Shown in pieces: positions 10,124 through 18,488 of a DNA stretch of 64,000 nucleotides (position 1 is the stretch's first letter; each line of letters begins with the position of its first letter). Location: NCBI RefSeq assembly GCF_000378185.1, contig NZ_KB899390.1, forward strand, positions 1 to 64,000, written 5' to 3'. Both the position numbers and the translations under genes were made by a program. The notes below the pieces were generated by a model that searched no databases, was not told the origin of the DNA, and saw only the letters and a list, made by a program, of their open reading frames with translations. Source of the DNA: Salinimonas chungwhensis DSM 16280. Its GTDB lineage: Bacteria > Pseudomonadota > Gammaproteobacteria > Enterobacterales > Alteromonadaceae.

Positions 10124-10140
10124 TTGGCAAGCAATTTGAA
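10124..10140 (+). promoter_or_regulatory. sigma-54 promoter of pspABC
   Basis: The sequence TTGGCAAGCAATTTGAA has the -24/-12 layout with GG and the downstream G separated by 10 bases. It closely resembles the known enterobacterial pspA promoter (TGGCACGCAAATTG as recalled). It lies 60 bases before the pspA start and in the correct orientation. The activator gene pspF is divergent, so its upstream activating sites should fall in 10002-10123. Confidence 0.85.
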
Positions 10141-10200
10141 TAGTAAATACCAGTATGTGCCAACGCGCATTATTTTTAACATGAGTCTGAGGTAATAAAT

Positions 10201-10875
10201 ATGGGTATTTTCACGCGTTTCACCGATATAGTGAACTCAAATATCAACGCCCTGCTGGATAAGGCCGAAGATCCTGAAAAAATGGTTCGTCTGATCATTC
10301 AGGAAATGGAAGACACGCTGGTAGAAGTGCGTTCTGCTTCTGCAAAGACCCTGGCCAGCAAGAAAGAAATCACCGCGCAAATCAATAAATATGAAAGCGA
10401 TGCTGCTGACTGGGAAGCAAAGGCGGAGCTGGCGCTCAGTAAAGATCGCGATGATTTAGCCCGGGCGGCATTGCAGGAAAAGAAAAAGTCAGTAGAAGCT
10501 GCTGAGGCATTGAATAAAGAGCTCAGTGTCGTCGATGAACAGATCAGCAAGCTGCAGGAAGAGATTGGTCAGTTACAGGATAAACTGGCTGATGCCAAAG
10601 CTCGTCAGAAAACCATCATCATGCGCCAGAAGACCGCCAGCTCGCGATTAGATGTGAAACGTACGCTGGATAGCAGCAAGGTAGATGCCGCGATGGGACG
10701 CTTTGAGCAATATGAGCGTAAAATCGACGATCTGGAATCGCAGGTAGACGCCTACGATCTCGGCAAGAAAACCCTCAACGATGAGTTCGCCGATTTAGAA
10801 TCGGATGAAAAAATTGATGAGGAATTAGCCAAATTAAAGGCTAAAATGAATAATAAAGACAAGCCGGCTGAATAA
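10201..10875 (+). CDS. pspA: phage shock protein A
   Basis: Peripheral inner-membrane protein of the PspA/IM30 (ESCRT-III-like) family, 224 aa. It stabilises damaged membranes and holds PspF inactive. The N-terminus MGIFTRFTDIVNSNINALLDKAEDPEKM is the family amphipathic helix and helix-1 region, followed by long charged coiled-coil segments to the end. The SD GAGG lies 8 bases before ATG 10201. The gene is first in pspABC, behind a sigma-54 promoter, and is separated from pspB by a strong hairpin that may favour higher PspA output than PspB/PspC (inference). Confidence 0.97.
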   Translation: MGIFTRFTDIVNSNINALLDKAEDPEKMVRLIIQEMEDTLVEVRSASAKTLASKKEITAQINKYESDAADWEAKAELALSKDRDDLARAALQEKKKSVEAAEALNKELSVVDEQISKLQEEIGQLQDKLADAKARQKTIIMRQKTASSRLDVKRTLDSSKVDAAMGRFEQYERKIDDLESQVDAYDLGKKTLNDEFADLESDEKIDEELAKLKAKMNNKDKPAE

Positions 10876-10881
10876 GACCGA

Positions 10882-10924
10882 CTGCCCTAACCTGATACTT
10901 TGCTCACAGGTATCAGGTTGGCAG
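10882..10924 (+). promoter_or_regulatory. strong intergenic hairpin between pspA and pspB
   Basis: A 10-bp perfect stem (AACCTGATAC at 10889-10898 with GTATCAGGTT at 10910-10919, 11-base loop) is extended by CTGCC/GGCAG (10882-10886 and 10920-10924) after a 2-base bulge. No T-run follows directly, so it is not a classical terminator. It is more likely an mRNA stabiliser or partial attenuator. Confidence 0.65.
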
Positions 10925-10962
10925 GGCTAGTGAGCAATTTTATTTAGACGGAGGTACACACA

Positions 10963-11202
10963 ATGGACGAAGCTATACTCGGGATATTAGTGGCGCCAAT
11001 TATCTTATTTATGATTTTTATCGCGCCAATCTGGCTGATTCTGCATTATCGCAGTAAGCGTCATATCAACAAGGGACTCAGTCAGGAGGAGCAGGCATCT
11101 TTACATGAACTGGCGGAAAAGGCCGAGTCTATGTCAGAGCGTGTGAAAACCCTGGAAGCTATATTAGACAGTGAGTCCCCGGAGTGGAGAAACCGCGCAT
11201 GA
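10963..11202 (+). CDS. pspB: phage shock protein B
   Basis: Small inner-membrane protein, 79 aa, with a single N-terminal helix (about residues 8-28) and a cytoplasmic coiled coil (QEEQASLHELAEKAESMSERVKTLE), the normal PspB layout. With PspC it senses membrane stress and relieves PspA inhibition of PspF. An SD (GGAGG) lies upstream. Its TGA overlaps the chosen pspC ATG as ATGA. Confidence 0.93.
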   Translation: MDEAILGILVAPIILFMIFIAPIWLILHYRSKRHINKGLSQEEQASLHELAEKAESMSERVKTLEAILDSESPEWRNRA

Positions 11203-11654
11203 GAGTAAACCGACATCTTTATCGCGATACCGAGCATGCTCAGATTGCGGGTGTATGTGCCGGCATCGCCAACTATTTTGGCCTGGAGCGGTGGTTAGTC
11301 AGAATTTTGGTGGTTACGGCGTTCTTTTTACTGGCCGGCTCATTTATCTTTGTTGGATACATTATTTGCTGGTTTATTCTGGAAAAGAAGCCAGCCGATA
11401 CGCTTTATACTCAAGGTACTGCCGATACCACCCACCAGTCGTCAGGCAAAGGGTGGCACAATCATGCAGCCAATAAAGACATTGACGAACGGTTTGAGGT
11501 AAAAAGCAAAGTGTGGCAGGCCGGCGTCTCGCCCAGGCGTGCAGTCAGCAACATTTCGCAACGTTTTGATGAAACCGAAAAACGCCTGCGTAGTATGGAA
11601 AAATATGTCACGTCACGGGAGTATCAGCTTAATCGGGAGATTAACCGCCTGTAA
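11199..11654 (+). CDS. pspC: phage shock protein C, membrane stress sensor
   Basis: PspC-domain protein, 151 aa from ATG 11199. The N-terminal domain has the family pattern RDTEHAQIAGVCAGIANYFGLERWLVRIL, followed by a transmembrane segment (VVTAFFLLAGSFIFVGYIICWFIL) and a charged C-terminal tail (FDETEKRLRSMEKYV). ATG 11199 is chosen because it makes ATGA with the pspB stop and has GGAG 9 bases upstream; a GTG at 11184 would add five residues. It ends the psp operon, with a terminator 25 bases downstream. Confidence 0.93.
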   Translation: MRVNRHLYRDTEHAQIAGVCAGIANYFGLERWLVRILVVTAFFLLAGSFIFVGYIICWFILEKKPADTLYTQGTADTTHQSSGKGWHNHAANKDIDERFEVKSKVWQAGVSPRRAVSNISQRFDETEKRLRSMEKYVTSREYQLNREINRL

Positions 11655-11678
11655 CCAACTGTTGATGAGAACACGCTT

Positions 11679-11706
11679 AAAAGGCAGGGTCACACCTGCT
11701 TTTTTT
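11679..11706 (+). terminator. rho-independent terminator of pspABC
   Basis: The stem AAAAGGCAGG with CCTGCTTTTTT around a 6-base loop ends in a run of T. It lies 25 bases after the pspC stop. Confidence 0.75.
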
Positions 11707-11780
11707 GTTTCAGCGCGTGAAAGGTATTCCTTACCTGGCGCCCTCTATTATCGGCTTGTCAGTAGCAACCGCCAGGATAA

Positions 11781-11798
11781 TGTAAATAAACTGTTACG
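11781..11798 (+). promoter_or_regulatory. probable TyrR box upstream of phhA
   Basis: TGTAAA-N6-GTTACG matches the TyrR box consensus TGTAAA-N6-TTTACA with a perfect left half and four of six in the right half. It lies about 98 bases before the phhA start, a reasonable place for activation by the TyrR encoded downstream. Confidence 0.5.
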
Positions 11799-11895
11799 GT
11801 GACAACGCTGCGCATCGTCGCCACAAAGCTTTTGCCCACGCGATTTTTCGATAGACTTGATACCTATCACGTACGACGATCACAGAGGTTCTTTC

Positions 11896-12705
11896 ATGTC
11901 GAAAGGTACGCAGTATAAGTCCAGAGAGTCTGATAGCAACGGCATCATTCACTGGAGCGATGAAGAGAATCAGGTTTGGTCTGAACTGTTCGACCGGCAA
12001 ATAAAGCTTATTAAAAATCGCGCCTGCGATCAGTATCACGACGGCCTTGATATTCTTCAGCTAAGTAATGACCGCATACCGCAACTGCCAGAATTAAATA
12101 AGAAATTGAAAAAGACAACTGGCTGGCAAACCGCAGAGGTCCCGGCGCTGATTAATTTTTCAGAGTTTTTTCGATTATTAGCTAACAAACAGTTCCCGGT
12201 AGCAACATTTATCCGCACGCGTGAAGAGTTCGATTATTTGCAGGAGCCGGATATATTCCACGAAGTCTTCGGGCATTGCCCGTTACTGACCAACCCTGCC
12301 TTTGCCCATTTCACTCATACTTACGGCAAGCTTGGCCTGAATGCCAGCAAAGAAGATCGCGTATTTTTAGCACGACTTTACTGGTTTACTGTTGAGTTTG
12401 GGCTTGTAAATACCGCCGATGGCTTGCGGATCTATGGCGGTGGTATTTTGTCCTCACCCGGAGAAACTATCTATGCGCTGGAAAGCGCGACACCGGTACG
12501 TAAACCGCTGGAGCCTGTTGATGCGCTACGGACACCTTACCGGATAGATATCATGCAGCCGCTTTATTATATTCTGGAGCAGTTTGATGATTTGTTCACG
12601 CTATCGGAAATGGATCTGATGGCGTTGGTACAGCAAGCCAAGACGCTGGGTTTATTCGAGCCACTCTTTCCGCCCAAAGAGAAAAAGGTGAGCGGGCAAA
12701 ACTAG
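11896..12705 (+). CDS. phhA: phenylalanine 4-monooxygenase
   Basis: Converts phenylalanine to tyrosine using O2 and a pterin cofactor; first step of the catabolic set in this region. The non-haem iron ligands are visible: His122 and His127 in FHEVFGHCP and Glu167 in YWFTVEFGL. Length 269 aa fits bacterial phenylalanine hydroxylase. ATG 11896 (MSKGTQYKSR) is chosen over an in-frame upstream ATG at 11857 because an AGAGG SD precedes it. The usual partner phhB (pterin carbinolamine dehydratase) is not in the window. A probable TyrR box upstream and tyrR immediately downstream suggest TyrR control. Confidence 0.95.
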   Translation: MSKGTQYKSRESDSNGIIHWSDEENQVWSELFDRQIKLIKNRACDQYHDGLDILQLSNDRIPQLPELNKKLKKTTGWQTAEVPALINFSEFFRLLANKQFPVATFIRTREEFDYLQEPDIFHEVFGHCPLLTNPAFAHFTHTYGKLGLNASKEDRVFLARLYWFTVEFGLVNTADGLRIYGGGILSSPGETIYALESATPVRKPLEPVDALRTPYRIDIMQPLYYILEQFDDLFTLSEMDLMALVQQAKTLGLFEPLFPPKEKKVSGQN

Positions 12706-12752
12706 CTGGGGAGCTATAAAAACCCTTCACATGTTATGCAAATGTGATATTC

Positions 12753-12770
12753 TGTAAAAAATACTTTACA
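12753..12770 (+). promoter_or_regulatory. perfect TyrR box upstream of tyrR
   Basis: TGTAAAAAATACTTTACA is an exact match to TGTAAA-N6-TTTACA. It ends 14 bases before the tyrR start codon, so it would overlap the early transcript or promoter and suggests autorepression. Confidence 0.8.
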
Positions 12771-12784
12771 GTTTAGAGTGGTGT

Positions 12785-14341
12785 ATGCGTTTAGAGATTA
12801 GTTGTCAGGACAGACTGGGCATTGCCCAGGATGTGCTTGATATTTTGGTCGCGCACGAAATTGACCTTCGCGGTATAGAAATCGATGTCGGCGGTAAAAT
12901 CTTTCTCAATTTCCCCAATATAGAATTTGCTGATTTCCAGCACTTAATGCCCAAGATCCGTCGAATTGATGGTATCGATGATGTTAAAACCACCCCTTTC
13001 ATGCCCGCCGAAAGGGAGCGAAACCAGCTTTCTGCGATCCTACAGACATTGCCTGATCCCGTCTTTTCCATCGACACCCGGGGCAATATCCTAATGTGCA
13101 ACGAAGCGGTGACAGCGGGGCTAGAGATGTCTGTTGAGTCTATTAAAGGTGAGGAAGTCGCTGAATGGGTCAAAGGATTTAATTTTCATCGCTGGCTGGA
13201 ATCTTCAGTAATTGGCCCTGCATCGTCTAAAGTACAATTCATCCAACAAGACTACCTGGCTGATATGCTACCTATTATTGTACCCGATGGTGAGGACGGT
13301 ACGATAATGGCGGGGGCCGTTATTTTGCTTAAATCAGAAATGCGGCTGGGTCAGCAGTTCACCGCTTTTCATCAGCAGGAAACCGACAGCTTTGACAAGT
13401 TTGTTGTGCAATCCCCGGCGATGGACAAAGCTGTCAGAGAGGCGCGTAAAGTGGCCGATCTGGATGCACCCATTTTAATATTTGGCGAGACCGGGACTGG
13501 CAAGGAAATGATTGCGCGGGCCTGTCATCAGGCGAGCCGGCGTAATGAGGGCGATTTTCTTGCGCTCAATTGTGCCTCATTACCCGACAGCGTGGCAGAA
13601 ACAGAGTTATTCGGATACGGTGCCGGTGCTTTCAATCAGCCGGAAGGCAAACCTGGGTTGTTGGAGCTTGCTGCCGGCGGTACCTTGCTTCTTGACGAAA
13701 TCGCCGATATGTCCACCCAATTGCAGGCCAAGCTGTTACGGGTAATGGAAAACGGTGAATTTCGTCGCGTGGGTGATGATAAACCGGTCAAAATTGATGT
13801 GCGTTTTATCTGTACAACATGCCGGGATTTGGGACAGCTTGTGGAAGATGGTCTTTTCAGAAAAGAGCTTTACTATCGGCTAAATGTACTGGCGCTGGTC
13901 ATGCCATCTCTTAAAGAACGCAAGCAGGATATCGTGCCTTTGGCAGAAGCCTTTATTGTCCAGCACAGTTCAAAACTGGGGCGGCGTCCGGCAAAGTTAA
14001 GTAAGTCCTGTGTGGACTATCTGCAAAATTATCCCTGGCCGGGCAACGTCAGACAATTACAAAATGCACTGTATAGAGCACTTTCTTTACTAGATGGTAA
14101 AGAGATTACCAAAGAAGATATTCAGTTACCCAGCTGTGCGCCCAGCACCACCTATATTGATGAAAATTTTCAGGGCACCCTGGATGAAGAGGTCAAAAAA
14201 TTTGAGCGCGACTTATTAAAGAGGCTCTATCCATCTTATCCAAGCACCCGGCAACTGGCTAAAAAGCTTGGTCTTAGCCATACCGCGATTGCGAATAAAT
14301 TGCGTGAATATGGCATTAATAAAGGTACTGTAAAGTTTTAA
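12785..14341 (+). CDS. tyrR: transcriptional regulator TyrR/PhhR
   Basis: Aromatic amino acid responsive regulator, 518 aa. Order of domains: ACT domain (1-75), PAS domain (about 80-185), AAA+ domain (about 205-430) with Walker A GETGTGKE (234-241) and Walker B LLLDEI (301-306), and a C-terminal Fis-type helix-turn-helix ending LSHTAIANKLREYG, as in enterobacterial TyrR. The sigma-54 contact loop reads GAFNQP (281-286) instead of GAFTGA, so the protein probably acts on sigma-70 promoters, as E. coli TyrR does, rather than as a sigma-54 activator. It lies between phhA and the homogentisate genes and has a perfect TyrR box in its own leader. Confidence 0.93.
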   Translation: MRLEISCQDRLGIAQDVLDILVAHEIDLRGIEIDVGGKIFLNFPNIEFADFQHLMPKIRRIDGIDDVKTTPFMPAERERNQLSAILQTLPDPVFSIDTRGNILMCNEAVTAGLEMSVESIKGEEVAEWVKGFNFHRWLESSVIGPASSKVQFIQQDYLADMLPIIVPDGEDGTIMAGAVILLKSEMRLGQQFTAFHQQETDSFDKFVVQSPAMDKAVREARKVADLDAPILIFGETGTGKEMIARACHQASRRNEGDFLALNCASLPDSVAETELFGYGAGAFNQPEGKPGLLELAAGGTLLLDEIADMSTQLQAKLLRVMENGEFRRVGDDKPVKIDVRFICTTCRDLGQLVEDGLFRKELYYRLNVLALVMPSLKERKQDIVPLAEAFIVQHSSKLGRRPAKLSKSCVDYLQNYPWPGNVRQLQNALYRALSLLDGKEITKEDIQLPSCAPSTTYIDENFQGTLDEEVKKFERDLLKRLYPSYPSTRQLAKKLGLSHTAIANKLREYGINKGTVKF

Positions 14342-14513
14342 ATACACGTTAGGCGATACCGGCAAGCCGCCCGCTCAGCTGCAGCGAGCGTGCTACCGGC
14401 ACTTATTTTATCCTCATCTTGCCTGTCAAAAACTCTGTACACATCGTGTCAACCTGTCCGATCAGTTATTTGCATGCCTCGGCTTTCCATAGCCCGGTAA
14501 ATCATGTTTATTG

Positions 14514-14531
14514 TGTAAATGTATTGTAAAT
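14514..14531 (+). promoter_or_regulatory. direct TyrR-like half-sites upstream of hpd
   Basis: Two TGTAAAT motifs (14514-14520 and 14525-14531) lie 11 bases apart, on one face of the helix, 22 bases before the hpd start. They resemble the left arm of the TyrR box, but there is no proper right arm. Weak-box binding by TyrR is possible. Confidence 0.35.
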
Positions 14532-14552
14532 AACAGATTAAGGATTTTGCTC

Positions 14553-15647
14553 ATGACGAATGTAGATCATTCCTATAACCCCCTTGGTACAGACGGTTTT
14601 GAGTTCGTGGAATATACTGCCGCCGATGATAAGGGTATACAGGCCCTTAAGGAGCTATTTTCTTCTCTGGGTTTTGCCGAGGTTGCTAAACACAAGTCTA
14701 AAAATGTGTGGCTTTACAAGCAGAATGATATCAATTTCATTATCAATGCAGAGCCCGCATCTCAAGCCGAAGAATTTGCCCGCTTACGTGGGCCGAGTGT
14801 ATGCGGCATGGCCTTTCGGGTAAAAGATGCCGGTAAAGCCTTACAACATGCGGTTGACAACGGCGCCAAACAATTTGTCGGTAATTTAGGGCCGATGGAG
14901 CTTAATATTCCTGCCGTTTACGGAATCGGTGAAAGCACCCTGTATTTTGTCGACCGATATTTGGAGGACAACATTTATGATGTTGACTTCAATTTTTATG
15001 ACGATTGGACAGCCCGGATGAAACGTGCCAACTCCGGTCTGGATTTTGTCGACCATCTTACCCATAACGTGCGCCGTGGCAATATGGCGGTATGGGCTGA
15101 TTTTTATGAGCGTATCGGTAACTTCCGTGAAATTCGTTATTTTGATATTGAAGGTAAGCTTACGGGTTTGGTCAGTAAGGCGATGACGTCTCCATGCGGC
15201 AAAATTCGGATCCCCATCAATGAATCTTCTGATGATAAATCACAAATTGAAGAGTTTATCCGCGAGTACAAAGGCGAAGGGATTCAGCATATTGCTCTGG
15301 CCACTGACGATATTTATCAAACCGTGTCTGACCTGCGCGACCGTGGTATGAAGTTTATGGATACCCCAGATACCTATTATGAAGCAATCGATGATCGCGT
15401 TTCCGGTCACGATGAGCCGGTGGATAAGCTCAAAGACTTACGTATTCTGATCGACGGCGCGCCAATGAAAGATGGCATTTTGCTGCAAATCTTCACCGAT
15501 ACAGTTATTGGACCGGTATTTTTTGAAATTATTCAGCGCAAAGGTAACGAAGGGTTTGGCGAAGGTAACTTCAAAGCACTGTTTGAGTCGATTGAGGAAG
15601 ATCAGATCCGCCGTGGCGTAATTTCTGGCGAGAAAGAAGATGCGTAA
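14553..15647 (+). CDS. hpd: 4-hydroxyphenylpyruvate dioxygenase
   Basis: Converts 4-hydroxyphenylpyruvate to homogentisate with O2 and Fe(II). The three iron ligands of the vicinal-oxygen-chelate fold are visible: His168 (FVDHLTHNV), His246 (GIQHIALATDD) and Glu325 (FFEIIQRKG). The tail GNEGFGEGNFKALFESIE is characteristic. Length 364 aa is normal. ATG 14553 has AAGGA 9 bases upstream; an earlier in-frame TTG at 14511 has no such support. The stop overlaps the hmgA start by 8 bases, so hpd, hmgA, fahA and maiA form one operon. Confidence 0.97.
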   Translation: MTNVDHSYNPLGTDGFEFVEYTAADDKGIQALKELFSSLGFAEVAKHKSKNVWLYKQNDINFIINAEPASQAEEFARLRGPSVCGMAFRVKDAGKALQHAVDNGAKQFVGNLGPMELNIPAVYGIGESTLYFVDRYLEDNIYDVDFNFYDDWTARMKRANSGLDFVDHLTHNVRRGNMAVWADFYERIGNFREIRYFDIEGKLTGLVSKAMTSPCGKIRIPINESSDDKSQIEEFIREYKGEGIQHIALATDDIYQTVSDLRDRGMKFMDTPDTYYEAIDDRVSGHDEPVDKLKDLRILIDGAPMKDGILLQIFTDTVIGPVFFEIIQRKGNEGFGEGNFKALFESIEEDQIRRGVISGEKEDA

Positions 15648-16800
15648 CTGGATTAAGTTTCCTACCGCACAGGGAAGCCATTCACGTCAGGCGCATGCCG
15701 ACTTTCCGGAAGAGGGCATCTACGAGCGGGAAATGGGCCGCAGTGGCTTTTTCGGCCCTGCTTCCCACATGCATCATAAACATGCGCCCACCGGCTGGGT
15801 AGAGTGGGAAGGCGATTTGCGGCCACGGGCGTTCGATTTGAATAAACTGGATGCAAATAATCACCCTGCGGACGCCGCATCGCCCTTTAGCGCACCGGTG
15901 ATTTTAAGCAACGCGCACTGTCAGTACCGGATGTGGCACTGTACCCAAGTCATGCCTCGATTAGCCCGCAATGCTGATGGTGATGATTTATTGTTTATCC
16001 ACGAAGGGCAGGGTGATCTGTTTTGTGATTTTGGGCATCTGCAGGTAGTTAAAGGCGACTATATTGTTATCCCGCGTTCAACCATGTGGCGCCTGGTGCC
16101 AGAGTCTGCGATGCAGATACTGATGATCGAGGCGACCAATGATGCTTACCAGTTACCCGAGAAGGGAATGGTTGGGGGGCATGCCATTTTTGACCCAGCA
16201 GTGCTGGATACACCACAAATTAATCCTGCGTTTTTACAACAACAGGATGAGGCTAGCTGGCAGGTAGAGGTAAAACGACACAATCGTTTATCTAGAATTA
16301 CCTACCCCTATAATCCTCTGGACGCCATCGGCTGGCATGGGGATCTGACTGTAGTGCGACTCAACTGGCGTGATATCCGGCCGCTGATGAGCCATCGTTA
16401 TCACTTGCCACCTTCAGCCCATACTACATTTGTGGCCGCACGGTTTGTTATCTGCACATTTGTGCCCCGGCCAATTGAATCAGATCCCGGCGCGTTGAAA
16501 GTTCCGTTTTATCATAACAACGACGACTATGACGAAGTGCTCTTTTACCACGAAGGGGATTTTTTCAGCCGTGACAATATTGAAAAAGGGATGGTCACCT
16601 TTCATCCGGCAGGCTTTACGCACGGCCCGCACCCAAAAGCATTTGAAGCCGGCCGTCAACACAAAAAAACATTCACTGACGAGGTTGCGGTGATGCTGGA
16701 CACCCGGGATGCATTGGATATTGGTGAAGCCGCCAGTGCAGTAGAAAACCCGGACTATGTATACAGCTGGCGCAGCGACGAAGATAAACAGGGAACATAA
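15640..16800 (+). CDS. hmgA: homogentisate 1,2-dioxygenase
   Basis: Opens the homogentisate ring to maleylacetoacetate. This is the shorter bacterial form (386 aa, against about 430-440 aa in Pseudomonas and mammals). It carries the histidine-rich N-terminal segment HMHHKHAPTGWVEWEGDLRP, and the C-terminal cupin has YHEGDFFS and FHPAGFTHGPHPKAFE, which contain the expected iron ligands and active-site His. It overlaps hpd by 8 bases and abuts fahA with no gap (TAA then ATG). Confidence 0.93.
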   Translation: MRNWIKFPTAQGSHSRQAHADFPEEGIYEREMGRSGFFGPASHMHHKHAPTGWVEWEGDLRPRAFDLNKLDANNHPADAASPFSAPVILSNAHCQYRMWHCTQVMPRLARNADGDDLLFIHEGQGDLFCDFGHLQVVKGDYIVIPRSTMWRLVPESAMQILMIEATNDAYQLPEKGMVGGHAIFDPAVLDTPQINPAFLQQQDEASWQVEVKRHNRLSRITYPYNPLDAIGWHGDLTVVRLNWRDIRPLMSHRYHLPPSAHTTFVAARFVICTFVPRPIESDPGALKVPFYHNNDDYDEVLFYHEGDFFSRDNIEKGMVTFHPAGFTHGPHPKAFEAGRQHKKTFTDEVAVMLDTRDALDIGEAASAVENPDYVYSWRSDEDKQGT

Positions 16801-17814
16801 ATGAAGTTTGCAACCTATAGGAATGATAGCCGGGACGGCCAGCTAATGCTGGTCTCCCGGGATTTGACCCAAGCCTGCGAGATCAGTGACATTGCGTCAA
16901 CATTGCAATATGCATTGGATAACTGGGCGCAGACTGAACCGCAGCTTAAACAGCGATATCAGCAATTAAATGACCAGCAGATCGAGGCACAGCCGTTCAA
17001 CCCCCAACGCTGCGAATCACCGCTTCCCCGGGCTTATCAGTGGGCGGACGGTAGTGCCTATGTCAATCATGTGGAACTGGTTAGAAAAGCCCGAGGCGCA
17101 GAAATGCCGGAAAGTTTCTGGTCAGATCCGCTGATGTATCAGGGCGGATCCGACGACTTTATCGGGCCGATGGAGGATATTATTCTGCCCAGCGATGAGT
17201 GGGGCGCAGACTTTGAAGGTGAAGTTGCGGTGATTACTGACGATGTTCCCATGCAATGTTCAGCGGAAGAGGCGGCAAAACGTATCCGACTGATAATGTT
17301 GGTCAATGACGTATCGTTAAGGGGGCTAATTCCTGGTGAGTTAGGCAAAGGCTTTGGTTTTTTCCAGTCAAAACCAGCCAGTGCGTTCTCGCCGGTAGCC
17401 GTGACACCGGACGAACTGGGCGATGCCTGGCAGGATAGCAAGGTACACCTACCACTACGCACAACCTATAACGGTGAACTATTTGGTCAGCCCGAAGCGG
17501 GTGAGGATATGACCTTTAACTTCGGCCAGCTCATTGCTCATGCGGCAAAATCTCGCAACCTTGGTGCTGGTGCCATTATCGGCTCAGGGACCGTTTCTAA
17601 CAAGCAGGGCACGGCGCATGGCTCGGCAGTGGCCGAGGGCGGCCGTGGCTATTCGTGCATTGCGGAAATTCGTATGATAGAAACCATTCGCGACGGCAGC
17701 CCTTCGACGCCGTTTATGCAATTTGGTGACAAGATTCATATGGAAATGCTGGATGGCAGGGGCAACAGTATTTTTGGCGCCATCGATCAGCAGCTCAAGC
17801 CGCTTAAAGCGTAG
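16801..17814 (+). CDS. fahA: fumarylacetoacetase
   Basis: Last hydrolytic step of tyrosine breakdown, giving fumarate and acetoacetate. FAH-family fold, 337 aa, with metal-ligand segments FEGEVAVITDD and LVNDVSLR, and the active-site stretch KGFGFFQSKPASAFSPVAV. A C-terminal GSGTVSNKQGTAHGSA motif matches the glycine-rich loop of the family. It is immediately adjacent to hmgA and 10 bases before maiA. Generic FAH-family hydrolases acting on other substrates exist, but the operon fixes the role. Confidence 0.93.
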   Translation: MKFATYRNDSRDGQLMLVSRDLTQACEISDIASTLQYALDNWAQTEPQLKQRYQQLNDQQIEAQPFNPQRCESPLPRAYQWADGSAYVNHVELVRKARGAEMPESFWSDPLMYQGGSDDFIGPMEDIILPSDEWGADFEGEVAVITDDVPMQCSAEEAAKRIRLIMLVNDVSLRGLIPGELGKGFGFFQSKPASAFSPVAVTPDELGDAWQDSKVHLPLRTTYNGELFGQPEAGEDMTFNFGQLIAHAAKSRNLGAGAIIGSGTVSNKQGTAHGSAVAEGGRGYSCIAEIRMIETIRDGSPSTPFMQFGDKIHMEMLDGRGNSIFGAIDQQLKPLKA

Positions 17815-17824
17815 GAAACAGGCT

Positions 17825-18481
17825 ATGGCGCTTAAGCTCTATGGATACTGGCGTTCGTCCGCAACGTACCGGGTGCGGATTGCTCTTAACCTGAAGCAAT
17901 TAGACTATGACTATATCCCTGTCCACCTGGTGAAGGAAGGCGGAGAGCAACACTCTGAAAGCTATAGGCACCTTAACCCTGCACAGCTGGTGCCAACCCT
18001 TGTAGACGATGATGAGGATATTATTCTCCACCAGTCGATGAGTATTGTGGAGTATTTGGATGAAAAATATCCGCAGCCTCATCAGCTACTGCCTGTCCAC
18101 CCCGTAAAACGGGCGAGAGTGAGAGCTTTAGCCCAGGATCTTGCCTGTGACATTCAGCCGCTGAACAATCTCAGAGTTTTACAAACACTGACTCATCGTT
18201 TCGGCGCGGATGAAAATGAACAAGCACAGTGGGTAAGGGACTGGAGCCAACGCGGCTTTACGGCCATAGAGCAACGCCTGCACACGCAAGCGGGGCAGTT
18301 TTGCTTTAATTTTGAGGTATCCCTTGCCGATATTTGTCTGGTTCCGCAGGTGTACAATGCCAGACGCTTCGGGCTCGACATTGATTCATTTCCTCTGATC
18401 AGCAAAATTTATTCAAACTGCAATGCGCTGGAAGCATTTGCAAACGCAAAGCCTGAAAATCAGCCTGATGCAGTACAGTAA
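17825..18481 (+). CDS. maiA: maleylacetoacetate isomerase (zeta-class GST)
   Basis: Glutathione-dependent cis-trans isomerase that turns maleylacetoacetate into fumarylacetoacetate. The zeta-class signature SSATYRVRIALNLK is at residues 10-23, with the glutathione-binding HQSMSIVEYLDEKYP segment further on. Length 218 aa is normal for the family. The ATG at 17825 is preceded by a TAGGA SD; the long upstream extension in frame belongs to the end of fahA read out of frame. It is the last gene of the hpd operon, and its product acts before FahA although encoded after it. Confidence 0.94.
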   Translation: MALKLYGYWRSSATYRVRIALNLKQLDYDYIPVHLVKEGGEQHSESYRHLNPAQLVPTLVDDDEDIILHQSMSIVEYLDEKYPQPHQLLPVHPVKRARVRALAQDLACDIQPLNNLRVLQTLTHRFGADENEQAQWVRDWSQRGFTAIEQRLHTQAGQFCFNFEVSLADICLVPQVYNARRFGLDIDSFPLISKIYSNCNALEAFANAKPENQPDAVQ

Positions 18482-18488
18482 TGCATTG

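Noticed and set aside
14342..14420. Possible terminator after tyrR
   Set aside because: Two TACCGGC copies are direct repeats, and the remaining stem is too weak and has no T-run.
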